The notes beneath the pieces were generated by a model. That model had not been told where the DNA came from. It did no database searches and saw only the letters and a program-made list of their open reading frames with translations. The translations under genes and the position numbers were made by a program. A DNA stretch of 64,000 nucleotides from Goodfellowiella coeruleoviolacea. GTDB lineage: Bacteria > Actinomycetota > Actinomycetes > Mycobacteriales > Pseudonocardiaceae. Shown here one piece after another: positions 18,268-27,732 of this stretch (position 1 is the first letter of the stretch; each line of letters starts with the position of its first letter). The stretch lies in assembly GCF_024171785.1 (NCBI RefSeq), contig NZ_JAMTCK010000018.1:124001-188000 (forward strand), written 5' to 3'.

Positions 18268-19095
18268 TCACTCGTCGAACGGTGCCGCGAGCAGCATGTC
18301 CTCCACGGTGGGCACCGGGAAGCCGGCGATGTGCCTGCGGCCGACCTCGGCGAAGGGGTGCATGAGTTCCCCCATCGGCTTGGTGCGGCACAGCGCGAGC
18401 ATCCTGTCCATCGCCTCCCGCTTGAAGCCCTTGCGGGGGAAGACGGTGAGCACCTCGTCGAGCGCGTCGGCCGGGAGCTGCTTGAGTTCGTTACCGGTGA
18501 AGTCCATTCCGGAGCCGACCGAGATCAGGGCGATCTCCGGCCGCTTCCTGGTCGCGATGCCGACGCTGGTGTGCAGCGCGATCGCGTCCCAGATCAGCTC
18601 CACGCGGTCCGCTGGCACGCGCTGTTCCCGCAGGAACCGCCGGGCGGCGTCAGCGCCGTCGACCTCGAACCGCTCGGTCGGGGTTTGGAACGCGTCGAGC
18701 AGTCCGAGGTCGTGCAGCAGTGCCGCGACGAACACGACTTCCCGGTCGTAGCGAACGCCCTGGTGGTCGAACACCAGCGAACCGAAGAGATAGGTCCGCA
18801 TGAGGTGGTTGAACAGCGTCTCCGAGCTGACGCCGCGCGCGAACGCCGCGGTGCGACGTGCCAGGGCGCTGTCCGGGATGCGGACTCCAGCCACGCTCGA
18901 CGGCAGGGCGGGGGCACCCGGGTTCGCCGTGGTGTCACCGGATTCCGACGACGTCGTGGGGTCGGCGGCGGCGGTGGGAGTGGACACCACCGCGGCGAAC
19001 GCGGCGGACACCGCGCCGGCCGCGGCCAGGCCGGCGGTGCGGTGCAGGGCGGTGCGCCGGCTGACGGTCTTCGCTTCGTCGTGCTTGTCGGTCAC
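18268..19095 (-). CDS. Tat-exported HD-domain protein (cyanamide hydratase-like)
   Basis: 275 aa from the GTG at 19095 (GAGAGAGA upstream). The N-terminus has a twin-arginine signal (SRRTALHRTAGLAAAGAVSAAFAA). The rest is a compact HD domain: LFNHLMRTYLFG gives the first metal His, AALLHDLGLLDAF the HD pair, and DAIALHTSVGIA the later His. The HSVRTYLFG-like opening is typical of the cyanamide hydratase-type HD hydrolases. An exported HD enzyme is unusual, since this superfamily normally works in the cytoplasm. The substrate is unknown. It is convergent with the M20 gene. Confidence 0.8.
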   Translation of the reverse strand: MTDKHDEAKTVSRRTALHRTAGLAAAGAVSAAFAAVVSTPTAAADPTTSSESGDTTANPGAPALPSSVAGVRIPDSALARRTAAFARGVSSETLFNHLMRTYLFGSLVFDHQGVRYDREVVFVAALLHDLGLLDAFQTPTERFEVDGADAARRFLREQRVPADRVELIWDAIALHTSVGIATRKRPEIALISVGSGMDFTGNELKQLPADALDEVLTVFPRKGFKREAMDRMLALCRTKPMGELMHPFAEVGRRHIAGFPVPTVEDMLLAAPFDE

Positions 19096-19298
19096 GTGGG
19101 CATCTCTCTCGTGCGTGGTTGGTGACGAGAGAGTAGGAACCGGATCACCGGGTCGGACAGGGGTGAAGAAGCCAGGATCCGCCCGGTTCTCGCCAGGCGG
19201 TCCGACCGCGTGGTGGTGAGCCGGTGCCGGTCCACCACCACGATCGTCCACAGTAGACAGCCTGCCCCGCGGTCACGGCTGGCCGGGCGGGCACGGGT

Positions 19299-20303
19299 TC
19301 AGGCGCCCAGGCGGACGAGCATCTTGCCGGTGTTGGCGCCGCGGAGCACGCCGAGGAACGCCTCCGGCGCCCGCTCCAGGCCGTCGACCACGGTCTCCTC
19401 GGTGCGCAGCGAGCCGTCGGCCAGCCACGCCGCCGCCCGCGCGATGTAGTCGGGGAACCGGTCGAGGTGGTCGGTCACCAGCACGCCGCGCAGGGTCAGC
19501 CGCTTGGTGACCGCCGAGTAGATGTTGCTGGGGCCGGGCAGGCGACCGGTGGCGTTGTAGCGGCTGATCATGCCCACCAGCGCGGCCTTGCCGTGCACCT
19601 TCAGCGCGTCGATCGCGGCTTCCAGGTGGTCGCCGCCGACGTTGTCGAGGTAGACGTCGATGCCGTCGGGCGCGGCGGCGGCCAGCTGCTCGGCGACCGA
19701 CCCGGCCCGGTAGTCGAGGGCGGCGTCGAAGCCGAAGGTCTCGACCAGCCGGCGGCACTTGTCCGGCCCGCCGGCCGAGCCGATCACCCGGGCCGCGCCG
19801 AGCTTGCGGGCGAGCTGCCCGGCGACACTGCCCACCGCGCCCGCCGCGGCCGACACGAAGACCACGTCGCCCGGCGTGACCGGGGCGGTCTCGGTGAGGG
19901 CGAGGTAGGCGGTCAGCCCGGTCGCGCCGAGCGCGCCGAGGTAGTCCTGCGGCCGCGCGATCGCGGTGTCCACCACCCTCACCTCGTCGGCGTTGAGCAG
20001 CGCGTGCTCCCGCCAGCCGCGAAAGTGCGACACGGTCGCGCCGACCGGCACGTCCGCCGCGTTCGAGGCGATCACCTCGCCGATGGCGTCGCCCTCCAGC
20101 GGGCCGCCCAGCTCGAACTTGGCGATGTAGGACTCGGCGTCGTTCATCCGGCCGCGCATGTAGGGGTCCACCGACATCCAGGTGTTGCGCACCAGGACCT
20201 GGCCGGGGCCCGGCTCGGGCAGTTCGGTCTCGACCAGTGCGAAGTTCTCCGGCCCTGGCTCGCCGACGGGACGGGAGGCCAGCCGGAACTCACGGTTGAT
20301 CAT
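19299..20303 (-). CDS. NADP-dependent MDR oxidoreductase (prostaglandin reductase/CurA-like)
   Basis: 334 aa. A medium-chain dehydrogenase without zinc sites: VDPYMRGRMND near the N-terminus is the signature of the alkenal/one oxidoreductase (PTGR/CurA) group, and VFVSAAAGAVGSVAGQLARKLGA (about residue 150) is the NADPH-binding loop. GGDHLEAAIDALKVHGKAALVGMISRYN follows the family closely. It reduces the double bond of alpha,beta-unsaturated carbonyls. Divergent from the large AfsR/SARP-type regulator 110 bases away, which may control it. Confidence 0.93.
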   Translation of the reverse strand: MINREFRLASRPVGEPGPENFALVETELPEPGPGQVLVRNTWMSVDPYMRGRMNDAESYIAKFELGGPLEGDAIGEVIASNAADVPVGATVSHFRGWREHALLNADEVRVVDTAIARPQDYLGALGATGLTAYLALTETAPVTPGDVVFVSAAAGAVGSVAGQLARKLGAARVIGSAGGPDKCRRLVETFGFDAALDYRAGSVAEQLAAAAPDGIDVYLDNVGGDHLEAAIDALKVHGKAALVGMISRYNATGRLPGPSNIYSAVTKRLTLRGVLVTDHLDRFPDYIARAAAWLADGSLRTEETVVDGLERAPEAFLGVLRGANTGKMLVRLGA

Positions 20304-20413
20304 GGGTTTCTCGCTCGTTTCGGGTCGCTCGCGGTTGTCGCCACCACCCTGCGCGCCGCGCCTTCTGGTTCGCTTGAGGTTGGCTGCGGGTGCGCCTCAA
20401 GTAGCCTGCGACC

Positions 20414-23400
20414 ATGCGTTTCGGGGTGCTCGGCCCGCTGGCCGTGTGGACGGCCGAGGGCCAGCCGGTCCGGGTCCCCGACCTGAAGGTCCGCGCGCTG
20501 CTGGCCGACCTGCTGGTCCACGAGGGCCGCCCGGTGTCGGCGGAGCGCCTGATCGAGGACGTGTGGGGCGACCGGCTGCCCCGCAACCCCACCAACACCC
20601 TGCACACCCGGGTGTCCCAGCTGCGCCGGGCGCTGGCCGGGGCCGAGCCGGGCGGCCGGGACCTGGTGGTCTCCCAGCCGGCCGGCTACCTGCTGCGGGT
20701 GCCGGCGGAGGCGGTGGACGCGGGCCGGTTCCGGGCGCTGGTCGCCCGGGCGGGCACCACCCGCGACCCGAGGGCGCGCGCGGACCTGCTGGCCGACGCG
20801 CTGGCGCTGTGGCGCGGCCCGGCCTACGCCGACTTCGCCGACGCGGAGTTCGTCCGGCCGAGCGCGGCGCGGCTGGCGGAAGAGCGGCTGGCCGCACTGG
20901 AGCAGCACGTCGAGGCGCGGCTGGAACTCGGTGAGCACGCCGCGCTGGCCGGTGAACTCGCCGACCTGGTGGCCCGCCACCCGCTGCGGGAACGGCTGCG
21001 CGCCGCGCACCTGCTCGCCCTGTACCGGGCCGGCCGGCAGGGCGAGGCGCTGTCCGGTTACGCCGAGGTGCGCGCGCACCTCGCCGACGCCCTCGGCGTG
21101 GATCCGGGGCCGCGGCTGCGGGCCCTGCACGCGGCCATGCTCCGGCAGGACCCGGCACTCGACGCCCCGGCGGGCGCGGGGCGGCCGCGCGGCAACCTCC
21201 CGGCGGCCGTGACCGACCTGGTGGGCCGGGCGGACGCGGTCGAGCAGGTGCGCGGGCTGGTCGGGTCGGCGCGGCTGGTGACGTTGACCGGGCCGGGTGG
21301 GGTGGGCAAGACGCAGCTCGCGCTGGACGTGGCCAGGGCGGTGGCCGGGGGCTTCCCGGACGGCGCCTGGCTGGTGGAGCTGGCCGGTCTGGACCGGGCC
21401 TCCGGTGCCGCCACCTCGGCCGTGGCCGACGTGGTGGCCGCGGTGCTCGACATCCGCGACGACGTCGGCCCGACGCCCGGTTGTGATCCGCTGAGCCGGC
21501 TGGCCGGTGCGCTGCGCGCCAAGCACCTGCTGCTGGTGCTGGACAACTGCGAGCACGTCATCGAGCCGGTCGCCGCGCTGGTCGAGGCGCTGCTGCGGGC
21601 CGCGCCGGGCCTGCGCGTGCTGGCCACCGGCCAGGCGCCGCTGGCGATCCCGGGTGAGCGGGTGTGGCTGGTCCCACCGCTGGCGCTGCCCGATCCGGCG
21701 GCCGGGCCGGAGGACGTGTCGCGCGCCAGCGCGGTGGCCCTGTTCGTGGCCCGCGCCGCGGCGGCGGCCCCCGGGTTCGCGCTGGACCGGGACAACGCCG
21801 CCGCCGTGGCCGCGATCTGCCGGCGGCTGGACGGCATCCCGCTCGCGCTGGAGCTGGCCGCCACCCGGGTGCGCGGGCTGGGCGTGCGCGAGCTGGCCGC
21901 CCGCCTCGACGACCGGTTCCGGGTGCTCACCTCGGGCTGGCGCGGTGCCCCGGCCCGGCAGCGGACCCTGCGGGCGATGATCGACTACAGCTGGGAGCTG
22001 CTGTCTCAGCCCGAACGCGTGGTGCTGCGCCGCCTGGCGGTGCACGCGGACGGGTGCCCCCTGGCCGCGGCCGAACAGGTCGGCGCCCAGCCCGGGGTCG
22101 ACGTGCTCGACCTGCTGGTCCGGCTGGTCGACCGGTCGCTCGTGCTCGTGGTGGACGGCCCGGACGGCCCCCGCTACCGGCTGTTGGAGTCGGTTCGGGA
22201 CTACTGCCTGGAGCGGCTGCGGGAGGCCGGCGAGCACGACGAGGTGCACCGCCGCCACCTCCACTGCTACCTGGAGTTCGCCGAGCGCGCCCAACCGCAC
22301 CTGCACGGCCACGAGCAGCGCCGGTGGCTGCGCCGCCTCGACGACGAGTGGGCCAACCTGCGCACCGCGCTGGAGACGGCCGTGCGGCTGGCCGACGGTG
22401 GCGCCGCCACCCGGCTGGTCAGCGCGCTGGGGTGGTACTGGGTGCTGCGCGGCCGGCTGGCCGAGGCCCGCCGCTGCCTGGACCTGGCGCTGGGGCTCGG
22501 CGCGGACGCGCTGGCCGCCAGCTGGCGGGCGGCGGTCGCGCTGCTGCTCAGCAACGGCGCCGAGCCCGACGGCGCGTCGGCCGCGGACCACTGCGACCGG
22601 ATCACCGACCCCCGCGCCAGGGCGCGGGCCCGGTGGTTGGTGAGCTACGCCCAGCGCGGCTTCGCCGGGCTGGCCACCACCGCCAGCCTGCTCGACCAGG
22701 CCCTTGCCGCGTTCCGCGAGCTGGACGACCGGTGGGGGGTGGCCGCGGCGCTGAGCGTGCGCGCCACGATCAGCCGGGCCCGCGGTGAACTCGCCTCGGC
22801 CGAACGGGACGCGCTGGACAGCGCCGGGCTGTTCCACCAACTCGGTGACCAGTGGGGCCAGGTGAAGGCGACGAACACCCTCGCCGAGATCGCCGAGATC
22901 CGGGGTGACTACCCGAGGGCCTCGGCGCTGCACCGGGAGGGTCTGCGCATGGCCGAGGACCTGGGGCTGTGGAGCGACGCCTCGCTGCGGCTGTCCGGTC
23001 TGGGCCGGATCGCGCTGCTGGAAGGGGACTTCGCGGCCGCCGACCAGTTCCACCGGCGGGCCCTGGACCTCGCGGTGAGCCAGTTCAACCGGGTCGCCGA
23101 GCACTTCGCCGAGGCCGGGCTGGCGCTGAGCGCCCGCCGGCAGGGCAGGTACGCGGCAGCCCGCGACCACCTGGAGAAGTGGGTGGACTGGTTGCGCGGT
23201 GTCGAGGGCGAGCCCGGGCTGGCGCTGGCGCTGACCGAGTTGGGGTTCGCCGCCGAACAGCTCGGCGAGGCCGAGACCGCGCTGCGGCTGCACCGCGAGA
23301 GCCTGCGCGCGGCCCGCGCGGTCGGCGACCCGCGCGCGGTCGCCCTGTCGTTCGAGGGCCTGGCCGGGGCGCACCGGCTCGCCGGCCAGGCCGCCACGGC

Positions 23401-23581
23401 GGCGCGGCTGCTCGGCGCCGCGGCCGCGCTGCGCCAGGCGGTGGGCGCGCCGCTGCCGCCGGCCGAGCGCGCCGACGTGGACCGCCTCACCCGGGCGCTG
23501 CGGGACGACCTCGGGCCGGACGCTTTCGACGCGGAGTTCCAGCACGGCACGCGCATGCCGCCGGAGAGCGTCCCCGCGTAG
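20414..23581 (+). CDS. AfsR/SARP-family regulator with NB-ARC ATPase and TPRs
   Basis: 1055 aa. Domains in order: winged-helix DNA-binding domain (about 1-95, MRFGVLGPLAVWTAEGQPVR), bacterial transcriptional activation domain (about 96-245, ending SGYAEVRAHLADALGVDPGP), STAND/NB-ARC ATPase with Walker A GPGGVGKTQ (about residue 293) and LLVLDNCEHV as Walker B, then a TPR-rich C-terminal half. Such proteins activate nearby genes, often secondary metabolism, after ATP-dependent oligomerisation. Here the divergent neighbour is the MDR oxidoreductase; no biosynthetic cluster is visible. A long inverted repeat closes the gene. Confidence 0.93.
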   Translation: MRFGVLGPLAVWTAEGQPVRVPDLKVRALLADLLVHEGRPVSAERLIEDVWGDRLPRNPTNTLHTRVSQLRRALAGAEPGGRDLVVSQPAGYLLRVPAEAVDAGRFRALVARAGTTRDPRARADLLADALALWRGPAYADFADAEFVRPSAARLAEERLAALEQHVEARLELGEHAALAGELADLVARHPLRERLRAAHLLALYRAGRQGEALSGYAEVRAHLADALGVDPGPRLRALHAAMLRQDPALDAPAGAGRPRGNLPAAVTDLVGRADAVEQVRGLVGSARLVTLTGPGGVGKTQLALDVARAVAGGFPDGAWLVELAGLDRASGAATSAVADVVAAVLDIRDDVGPTPGCDPLSRLAGALRAKHLLLVLDNCEHVIEPVAALVEALLRAAPGLRVLATGQAPLAIPGERVWLVPPLALPDPAAGPEDVSRASAVALFVARAAAAAPGFALDRDNAAAVAAICRRLDGIPLALELAATRVRGLGVRELAARLDDRFRVLTSGWRGAPARQRTLRAMIDYSWELLSQPERVVLRRLAVHADGCPLAAAEQVGAQPGVDVLDLLVRLVDRSLVLVVDGPDGPRYRLLESVRDYCLERLREAGEHDEVHRRHLHCYLEFAERAQPHLHGHEQRRWLRRLDDEWANLRTALETAVRLADGGAATRLVSALGWYWVLRGRLAEARRCLDLALGLGADALAASWRAAVALLLSNGAEPDGASAADHCDRITDPRARARARWLVSYAQRGFAGLATTASLLDQALAAFRELDDRWGVAAALSVRATISRARGELASAERDALDSAGLFHQLGDQWGQVKATNTLAEIAEIRGDYPRASALHREGLRMAEDLGLWSDASLRLSGLGRIALLEGDFAAADQFHRRALDLAVSQFNRVAEHFAEAGLALSARRQGRYAAARDHLEKWVDWLRGVEGEPGLALALTELGFAAEQLGEAETALRLHRESLRAARAVGDPRAVALSFEGLAGAHRLAGQAATAARLLGAAAALRQAVGAPLPPAERADVDRLTRALRDDLGPDAFDAEFQHGTRMPPESVPA

Positions 23582-23608
23582 CGCTCACCCGCCTGTTCGG
23601 CCGGGAGC

Positions 23609-23637
23609 TGTCCACTGTGTACAGACCACAGTGGACA
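23609..23637. terminator. long hairpin between convergent units
   Basis: Perfect 11-bp arms TGTCCACTGTG (23609-23619) and CACAGTGGACA (23627-23637) with a 7-base loop, 28 bases after the regulator stop and 26 bases beyond the end of the decayed minus-strand gene. It likely ends transcription both ways. The arms contain the TCCACTGTGG-type word that recurs in this window. Confidence 0.7.
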
Positions 23638-23662
23638 CGCCATTGTGGACAGTCGGTCAGCG

Positions 23663-24114
23663 CTACTGGGGTGGGTGGCAGTACTCGACGTGGATCTCCC
23701 TGGCGTTGCCCAGGGTGCCGTCCGTGGTGTGGAACTCGGTGCACTAGTGGCCTTCCCCTGGCCAGGTCACGGCGAAGCGGGGCCGTGGCGGGCCACGCCC
23801 AGGAGCGGCAGGCGGTGTCGCGGAAGACCTTGGCGCTGCCGGTCATGAACAGCGTCTCGGCGTGCAGGTGCTGGTGGAAGCGGTCCCGGTACCCCCGGTG
23901 GTGGCGGGTCTCGTCGATCCGCCACTGCTGTGCCAGGACCAGGTCCAGGTGTGCTCCGGGGCGGTCACCCGGCGCCCACCCCGGGGTCGGCCGGGTGTTC
24001 GCGTGCAGCGGCAGGTGGATCAGGGTCAGCGGCGCGGCCGGCCGGCCGGATCACCCGGTACTCGGTGCCGCGCAGGCGGGCGTGGGGCACGGTGACGCGC
24101 AGCTTCCCGGCCAC
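23663..24114 (-). pseudogene. decayed ~150-aa gene, two frameshifts and a stop
   Basis: Reading the minus strand gives VAGKLRVTVPHARLRGTEYR in one frame from a GTG at 24114. The second frame then gives LTLIHLPLHANTRPTPGW and DLVLAQQWRIDETRHHRGYR up to AKVFRDTACRSWA, and the third frame gives RFAVTWPGEGH, a TAG, then CTEFHTTDGTLGNAREIHVE before the final stop at 23663. The pieces are protein-like and collinear, so this is a broken gene directly behind the alpha/beta hydrolase gene. The family is not recognised. Confidence 0.5.
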
Positions 24115-24117
24115 CGG

Positions 24118-25083
24118 TCACCGGTCCCGGCCGACCGGCGCATCCGAGTCCGCCCGGGGCCGGCAGTGGCGCGCGGTGAAGGTGCGGATGTGCCGGGCGA
24201 TCTCGTCCGGCCGTTCCAGGTGCATGGCGTGGGCGGCGTCGACGACCTCGACGGTGATGTGGGGATGGGTGGCCGCCAGCTCGGTCAGGTCCCGGTCGAG
24301 TCCCCGGGCGTAGGCGGCCCACAGCTCGTCGACCCAGGGCAGGCCGGGTGTCGACGGGTTCGCGCGGCCGGCACGGCAGACCAGCACGGGTGTGCGGGTG
24401 CTGCGGTAGAGCGGGAACACGTCGAGTTCGTGCACGACCGCCTGCATCTGCGCCGCGGGCTCCGGCTCCGGCCGCAGGCACAGGTGCCCGTCCGGGCGCT
24501 GGGCCAGCGCGCGCCGCAGCCCCGCCGCCAGCAGCTCCCCGGGGATGCCCAGGGCCTGTCCGGTGGCGGTCTGCTGGGCGAGCAGCGCGTCCACGTCCGC
24601 CGGCCGCAGCAGTCGTCCGGCCGCCCGCTCCGCCATGGCCCTGATCTCGGCGAGCCGGCCCGTCACGTAGTCGGCGTCCAGCCCCGCGTACTGCTCGGGG
24701 CGGCCCATGCCGTGGCCGTCGAGGTTGACCACGGCGGGCGTGCCCGGGTGGTCCGCGGCGTACTGGACGGCGACCATCCCGCCCAGCGAGTGCCCGACGA
24801 GCACCGCGTGCGTGGCGCCGAGGGCGGCCAGCACCGCCTCGACGTCGCCGACGACCGCGGGCAGCGTCCAGGGCCCGGAGCCGGAACGGCCGTGGGCGCG
24901 CAGATCCATGGCGAGGACCCGGTGCTGCGGGGTCAGCAGTGGCGCCACCGCGGCCCAGTCGGCCAGGGTGCGCCCGGCACCGTGCAGCAGGAGCACGGGT
25001 GGGCCGTCACCGCCGTGGTCTCGCACGGCCAGTTCGACGCCGTCGTGGTCGACGAGGTGTTCGGTGGGGACGCGGGCAGGCAC
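24118..25083 (-). CDS. alpha/beta hydrolase
   Basis: 321 aa from a GTG at 25083, chosen because AAGGAGA lies 8-9 bases upstream. Canonical fold: LLLHGAGRT (oxyanion hole), DLRAHGRS, VGHSLGGM (nucleophile Ser, about residue 115), LVCRAGRANPS, and VVDAAHAMHLERPDEIARHI with the catalytic His. It is a cytoplasmic ester or amide hydrolase of unknown substrate. Directly downstream lies a decayed gene that was probably its operon partner. Confidence 0.9.
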   Translation of the reverse strand: MPARVPTEHLVDHDGVELAVRDHGGDGPPVLLLHGAGRTLADWAAVAPLLTPQHRVLAMDLRAHGRSGSGPWTLPAVVGDVEAVLAALGATHAVLVGHSLGGMVAVQYAADHPGTPAVVNLDGHGMGRPEQYAGLDADYVTGRLAEIRAMAERAAGRLLRPADVDALLAQQTATGQALGIPGELLAAGLRRALAQRPDGHLCLRPEPEPAAQMQAVVHELDVFPLYRSTRTPVLVCRAGRANPSTPGLPWVDELWAAYARGLDRDLTELAATHPHITVEVVDAAHAMHLERPDEIARHIRTFTARHCRPRADSDAPVGRDR

Positions 25084-25300
25084 GTGCTGGCTCTCCTTCT
25101 GCTGGTGGGGTGTGTCCACGGGAGGGAGTGCGCCTCCGGCCGGACATCATCTCAGCCAGCGGGCACGGCTGTCCCGGAAGCGGGAGCGCGGCACCGCGGT
25201 GCCGCTGCGCCAGGACAGCCGTGCGCCAGGACAGCCGTGGGCCGGGGAAGGGCCGGGAGACCGGCGAACCCGCCAGCCCGGACCGCGGCGGCTCGGGTGG

Positions 25301-26674
25301 TCAGGACGTGCTCAGCGGGATGATCCTGCGGAACTTGCCGCCGGGTGACTGCTGCGGGGCTTCCTCGGCGCGCTCCAGGGTGACGTGGTCGACCCGGTGC
25401 TCGGCGAGCAGGTGGGTGATCTCGGCGCGCACCGTCTGCCACACCTGGTCGGCATCGGCGCCGGACACCGGGCGCAGCCGCACCCGCAGCGTGCTGGGCG
25501 CGGTCTGGACGAGCTGGTACTGCGTGAGGCCCGGGGCGCGGTCCAGCAGCGTGCCGAACAGCATCGGGGAGATGCTGACCGGCTCGCCGCCGGCGGCGGG
25601 GAAGGTGAGCACGTCGGCCACCCGGCCGCGCACCCGGATCGCCGGCAGCGGGCTGCCGCACTCGCACGGGTCGGGCCGCAGCAGCACGCTGTCGCCGAGG
25701 TCGTAGCGCAGGATCGGCTGGACCTGGTTGGCGAGGTTGCTGATCAGCACGGTGTGCGACCACTGCCCCGGCGGCACGGGCCGGTGCTCGGCGTCGACCG
25801 GCTCGACCACCGCCCAGTCGCTGTTGACGTGGTACCAGCCCTGGTCGCAGCTGAAGCTGAGGAAGCCGCACTCGGTGGCGGCGTAGGCGGTGCGCACCCG
25901 GGTGTGGAACGCGGTGGCCAGCCGCCGCACGACCTCGGGCGTGGCGGTCTCGCCGCCGGCGATGACCAGTGCCGGGCGGATGCGCAGGCGGCCGGCCTCC
26001 TGCTCGCCGGCCAGCAGCACGAGCATGCTCAGGAAGCCGCTGAGGATGGCGGGGTTGTGGCGGGTGAGCTGGGCGGCCAGCTCCGGCAGCGGCTGGTCCA
26101 CCGGGAAGATCCGGGTCAGCCGGCCGAACCTCGGGTGGTCCAGCGCGAACCGGACCGTGGAGGTGACGGTGAAGAAGTGGCCGTGCGGCGCGGACACGAC
26201 CGCGGTGCGGCCGCCGCGGACGGCGAGGCGGACCACGTCGGCGACGCCCATCCCGCCGCTGCTGCGTGCGCCGAGCGAGGTGTGCACGGCCAGGGCGTGC
26301 TCGTCGATCACGAACAGGCCGCGCACGCCGCTGGTGCCGGAGGTGGTGGCCACCAGGTACCGCCCCTGGAAGCGCTGGCCCACCCGGCCGGGGTCGGCCA
26401 CGAACTCCTGGACCCGCTCCAGGGTGACCGCCCGGTCGGTCGCCCAGTCGTCGAAGCGCGCCATCAGCAGCTTCTTGTCGGTGACCGGCAGCAGCGCCGG
26501 ATCGTCCACCCCGTCCGGCAGGTCCTGGTACAGCTCCCGGTAGTAGGGCGAGTGGGCGCGGGCGTGGGCGACGATCTCGGCCAGGCGGGCGCGCTGCACC
26601 CGGGCGATCGCCTCGGGGCCTTCCCGCACGACACGGCGGGCGTCGCGGGCGAGTTGGCGCTGGTTCTCCCCCAT
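25301..26674 (-). CDS. phenylacetate-CoA ligase-like adenylate-forming enzyme
   Basis: 457 aa from the ATG at 26674. The P-loop of the ANL superfamily reads ATTSGTSGVRG (about residue 110). TAYAATECGF is the adenine-binding A5 motif and LRYDLGDSVLLRPDPCECGSPLPAI resembles the A7/A8 region of PaaK and coenzyme F390 synthetase relatives. The ending GGKFRRII provides the A10-type lysine. It should activate a carboxylic acid as acyl-AMP; the acid and acceptor are unknown. It follows a TetR gene in the same direction, separated by 128 bases, and is probably its target. Confidence 0.85.
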   Translation of the reverse strand: MGENQRQLARDARRVVREGPEAIARVQRARLAEIVAHARAHSPYYRELYQDLPDGVDDPALLPVTDKKLLMARFDDWATDRAVTLERVQEFVADPGRVGQRFQGRYLVATTSGTSGVRGLFVIDEHALAVHTSLGARSSGGMGVADVVRLAVRGGRTAVVSAPHGHFFTVTSTVRFALDHPRFGRLTRIFPVDQPLPELAAQLTRHNPAILSGFLSMLVLLAGEQEAGRLRIRPALVIAGGETATPEVVRRLATAFHTRVRTAYAATECGFLSFSCDQGWYHVNSDWAVVEPVDAEHRPVPPGQWSHTVLISNLANQVQPILRYDLGDSVLLRPDPCECGSPLPAIRVRGRVADVLTFPAAGGEPVSISPMLFGTLLDRAPGLTQYQLVQTAPSTLRVRLRPVSGADADQVWQTVRAEITHLLAEHRVDHVTLERAEEAPQQSPGGKFRRIIPLSTS

Positions 26675-26802
26675 GCTGGACTGGTCCTCTCTGCTGGGGC
26701 CACGGGTACGGGCACGCGTCAACGGCCTGGTCGGACCGCGCCCGGGGCGGGCGAGGCGCGCGGCGGTCCCGGGCGGTGGTGGGGCGCCGGTGGCGCACCC
26801 GG

Positions 26803-27444
26803 TCACGGGTTGTCGTCGGTGGCCTCGGTGGGCCGCACCGACCGCAGGCCGTGCAGGGCGATGTCAACGGCGTGCCGGGCGGCCTGCCACAGCTCCTCCT
26901 GCGACCGGCCGAGCTGGACGCTGGTCAGGCCGGCCTGCTGGATGGCGCCGAGCAGGGCTCCGGTCATGGCCGCCGCGGTGATCGGGTCCAGCTCGGGGAA
27001 CTCCTCCAGCAACTCGGCGGCGATCCGCTGCTGCAGGTTCAGCAGCAGGTACAGGCCCTTGGCCTGCAGCGCCGGTGTGGACAGCACCATCCGGTACAGC
27101 TCGGACAGCTCGGCCAGTTCCTTGGCCGGGACCCGGGGCCGGCGGTGGTCCTGGTACTGGCGGATCATCCGGACCAGCACCTCGCCGGGGCCCTCGTCCG
27201 GCTTGCGGTGCCCGATCGCCTCGAACAGCACGGCGAGGTCCTGCTCCACGTCGGCGAACAGCACCTCGTCCTTGCTGGGGAAGTAGTTGAAGAACGTCTT
27301 CGGGTCCACGTCCGCGGCCGCGGCGATCTGCGCCACGGTGGTCTGCTCGTAGCCCTGTTCCCCGAACAGCCGGACGGCCGCCGCGACGATCCGCTGCCTG
27401 GTCTCGCGCTTCTTGCGCTCGCGCCGCGACTCCTGCACGGCCAC
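26803..27444 (-). CDS. TetR/AcrR-family transcriptional regulator
   Basis: 213 aa from a GTG at 27444 with GGGGG just upstream. The N-terminal HTH is clear: TRQRIVAAAVRLFGEQGYEQTTVAQIAAAADVDPKTFFNYFPSKDEVLFAD. The C-terminal ligand domain is generic. A 25-bp inverted repeat lies 16 bases upstream of the start, so the protein probably represses itself and the following ligase gene. An acyl-type ligand would fit the ligase, but that is inference. Confidence 0.92.
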   Translation of the reverse strand: MAVQESRRERKKRETRQRIVAAAVRLFGEQGYEQTTVAQIAAAADVDPKTFFNYFPSKDEVLFADVEQDLAVLFEAIGHRKPDEGPGEVLVRMIRQYQDHRRPRVPAKELAELSELYRMVLSTPALQAKGLYLLLNLQQRIAAELLEEFPELDPITAAAMTGALLGAIQQAGLTSVQLGRSQEELWQAARHAVDIALHGLRSVRPTEATDDNP

Positions 27445-27460
27445 CAAGCTACCCCCGGTA

Positions 27461-27485
27461 GATTTTTCCTGCAACTGGAAAAATC
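27461..27485. promoter_or_regulatory. operator for the adjacent TetR regulator
   Basis: Perfect inverted repeat GATTTTTCC (27461-27469), 7-base spacer, GGAAAAATC (27477-27485), strikingly AT-rich for this genome, 16 bases before the TetR start. Confidence 0.8.
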
Positions 27486-27732
27486 CAGCGTCTGGCATCA
27501 CACCGGCTCGGCTCAGTCGACCTGGTCCACCACGGCGGTGGTCAGCGGGGAGCCGAGCACGGCGGCGCCGGCCACCAGGGCGCGGTGTCGGGTCCACTTC
27601 GGACCTGGTCGGGACGTGCCCGGGGACGGTGTCTTGGGTGTTCGGCGGAACAGCACGGATGCGGTCTGTCGTCGGAACCTCCCGACGTCTACCTGCCCGG
27701 CCGCCGACGACGTGTTCACGCGGGCCAGGCGA

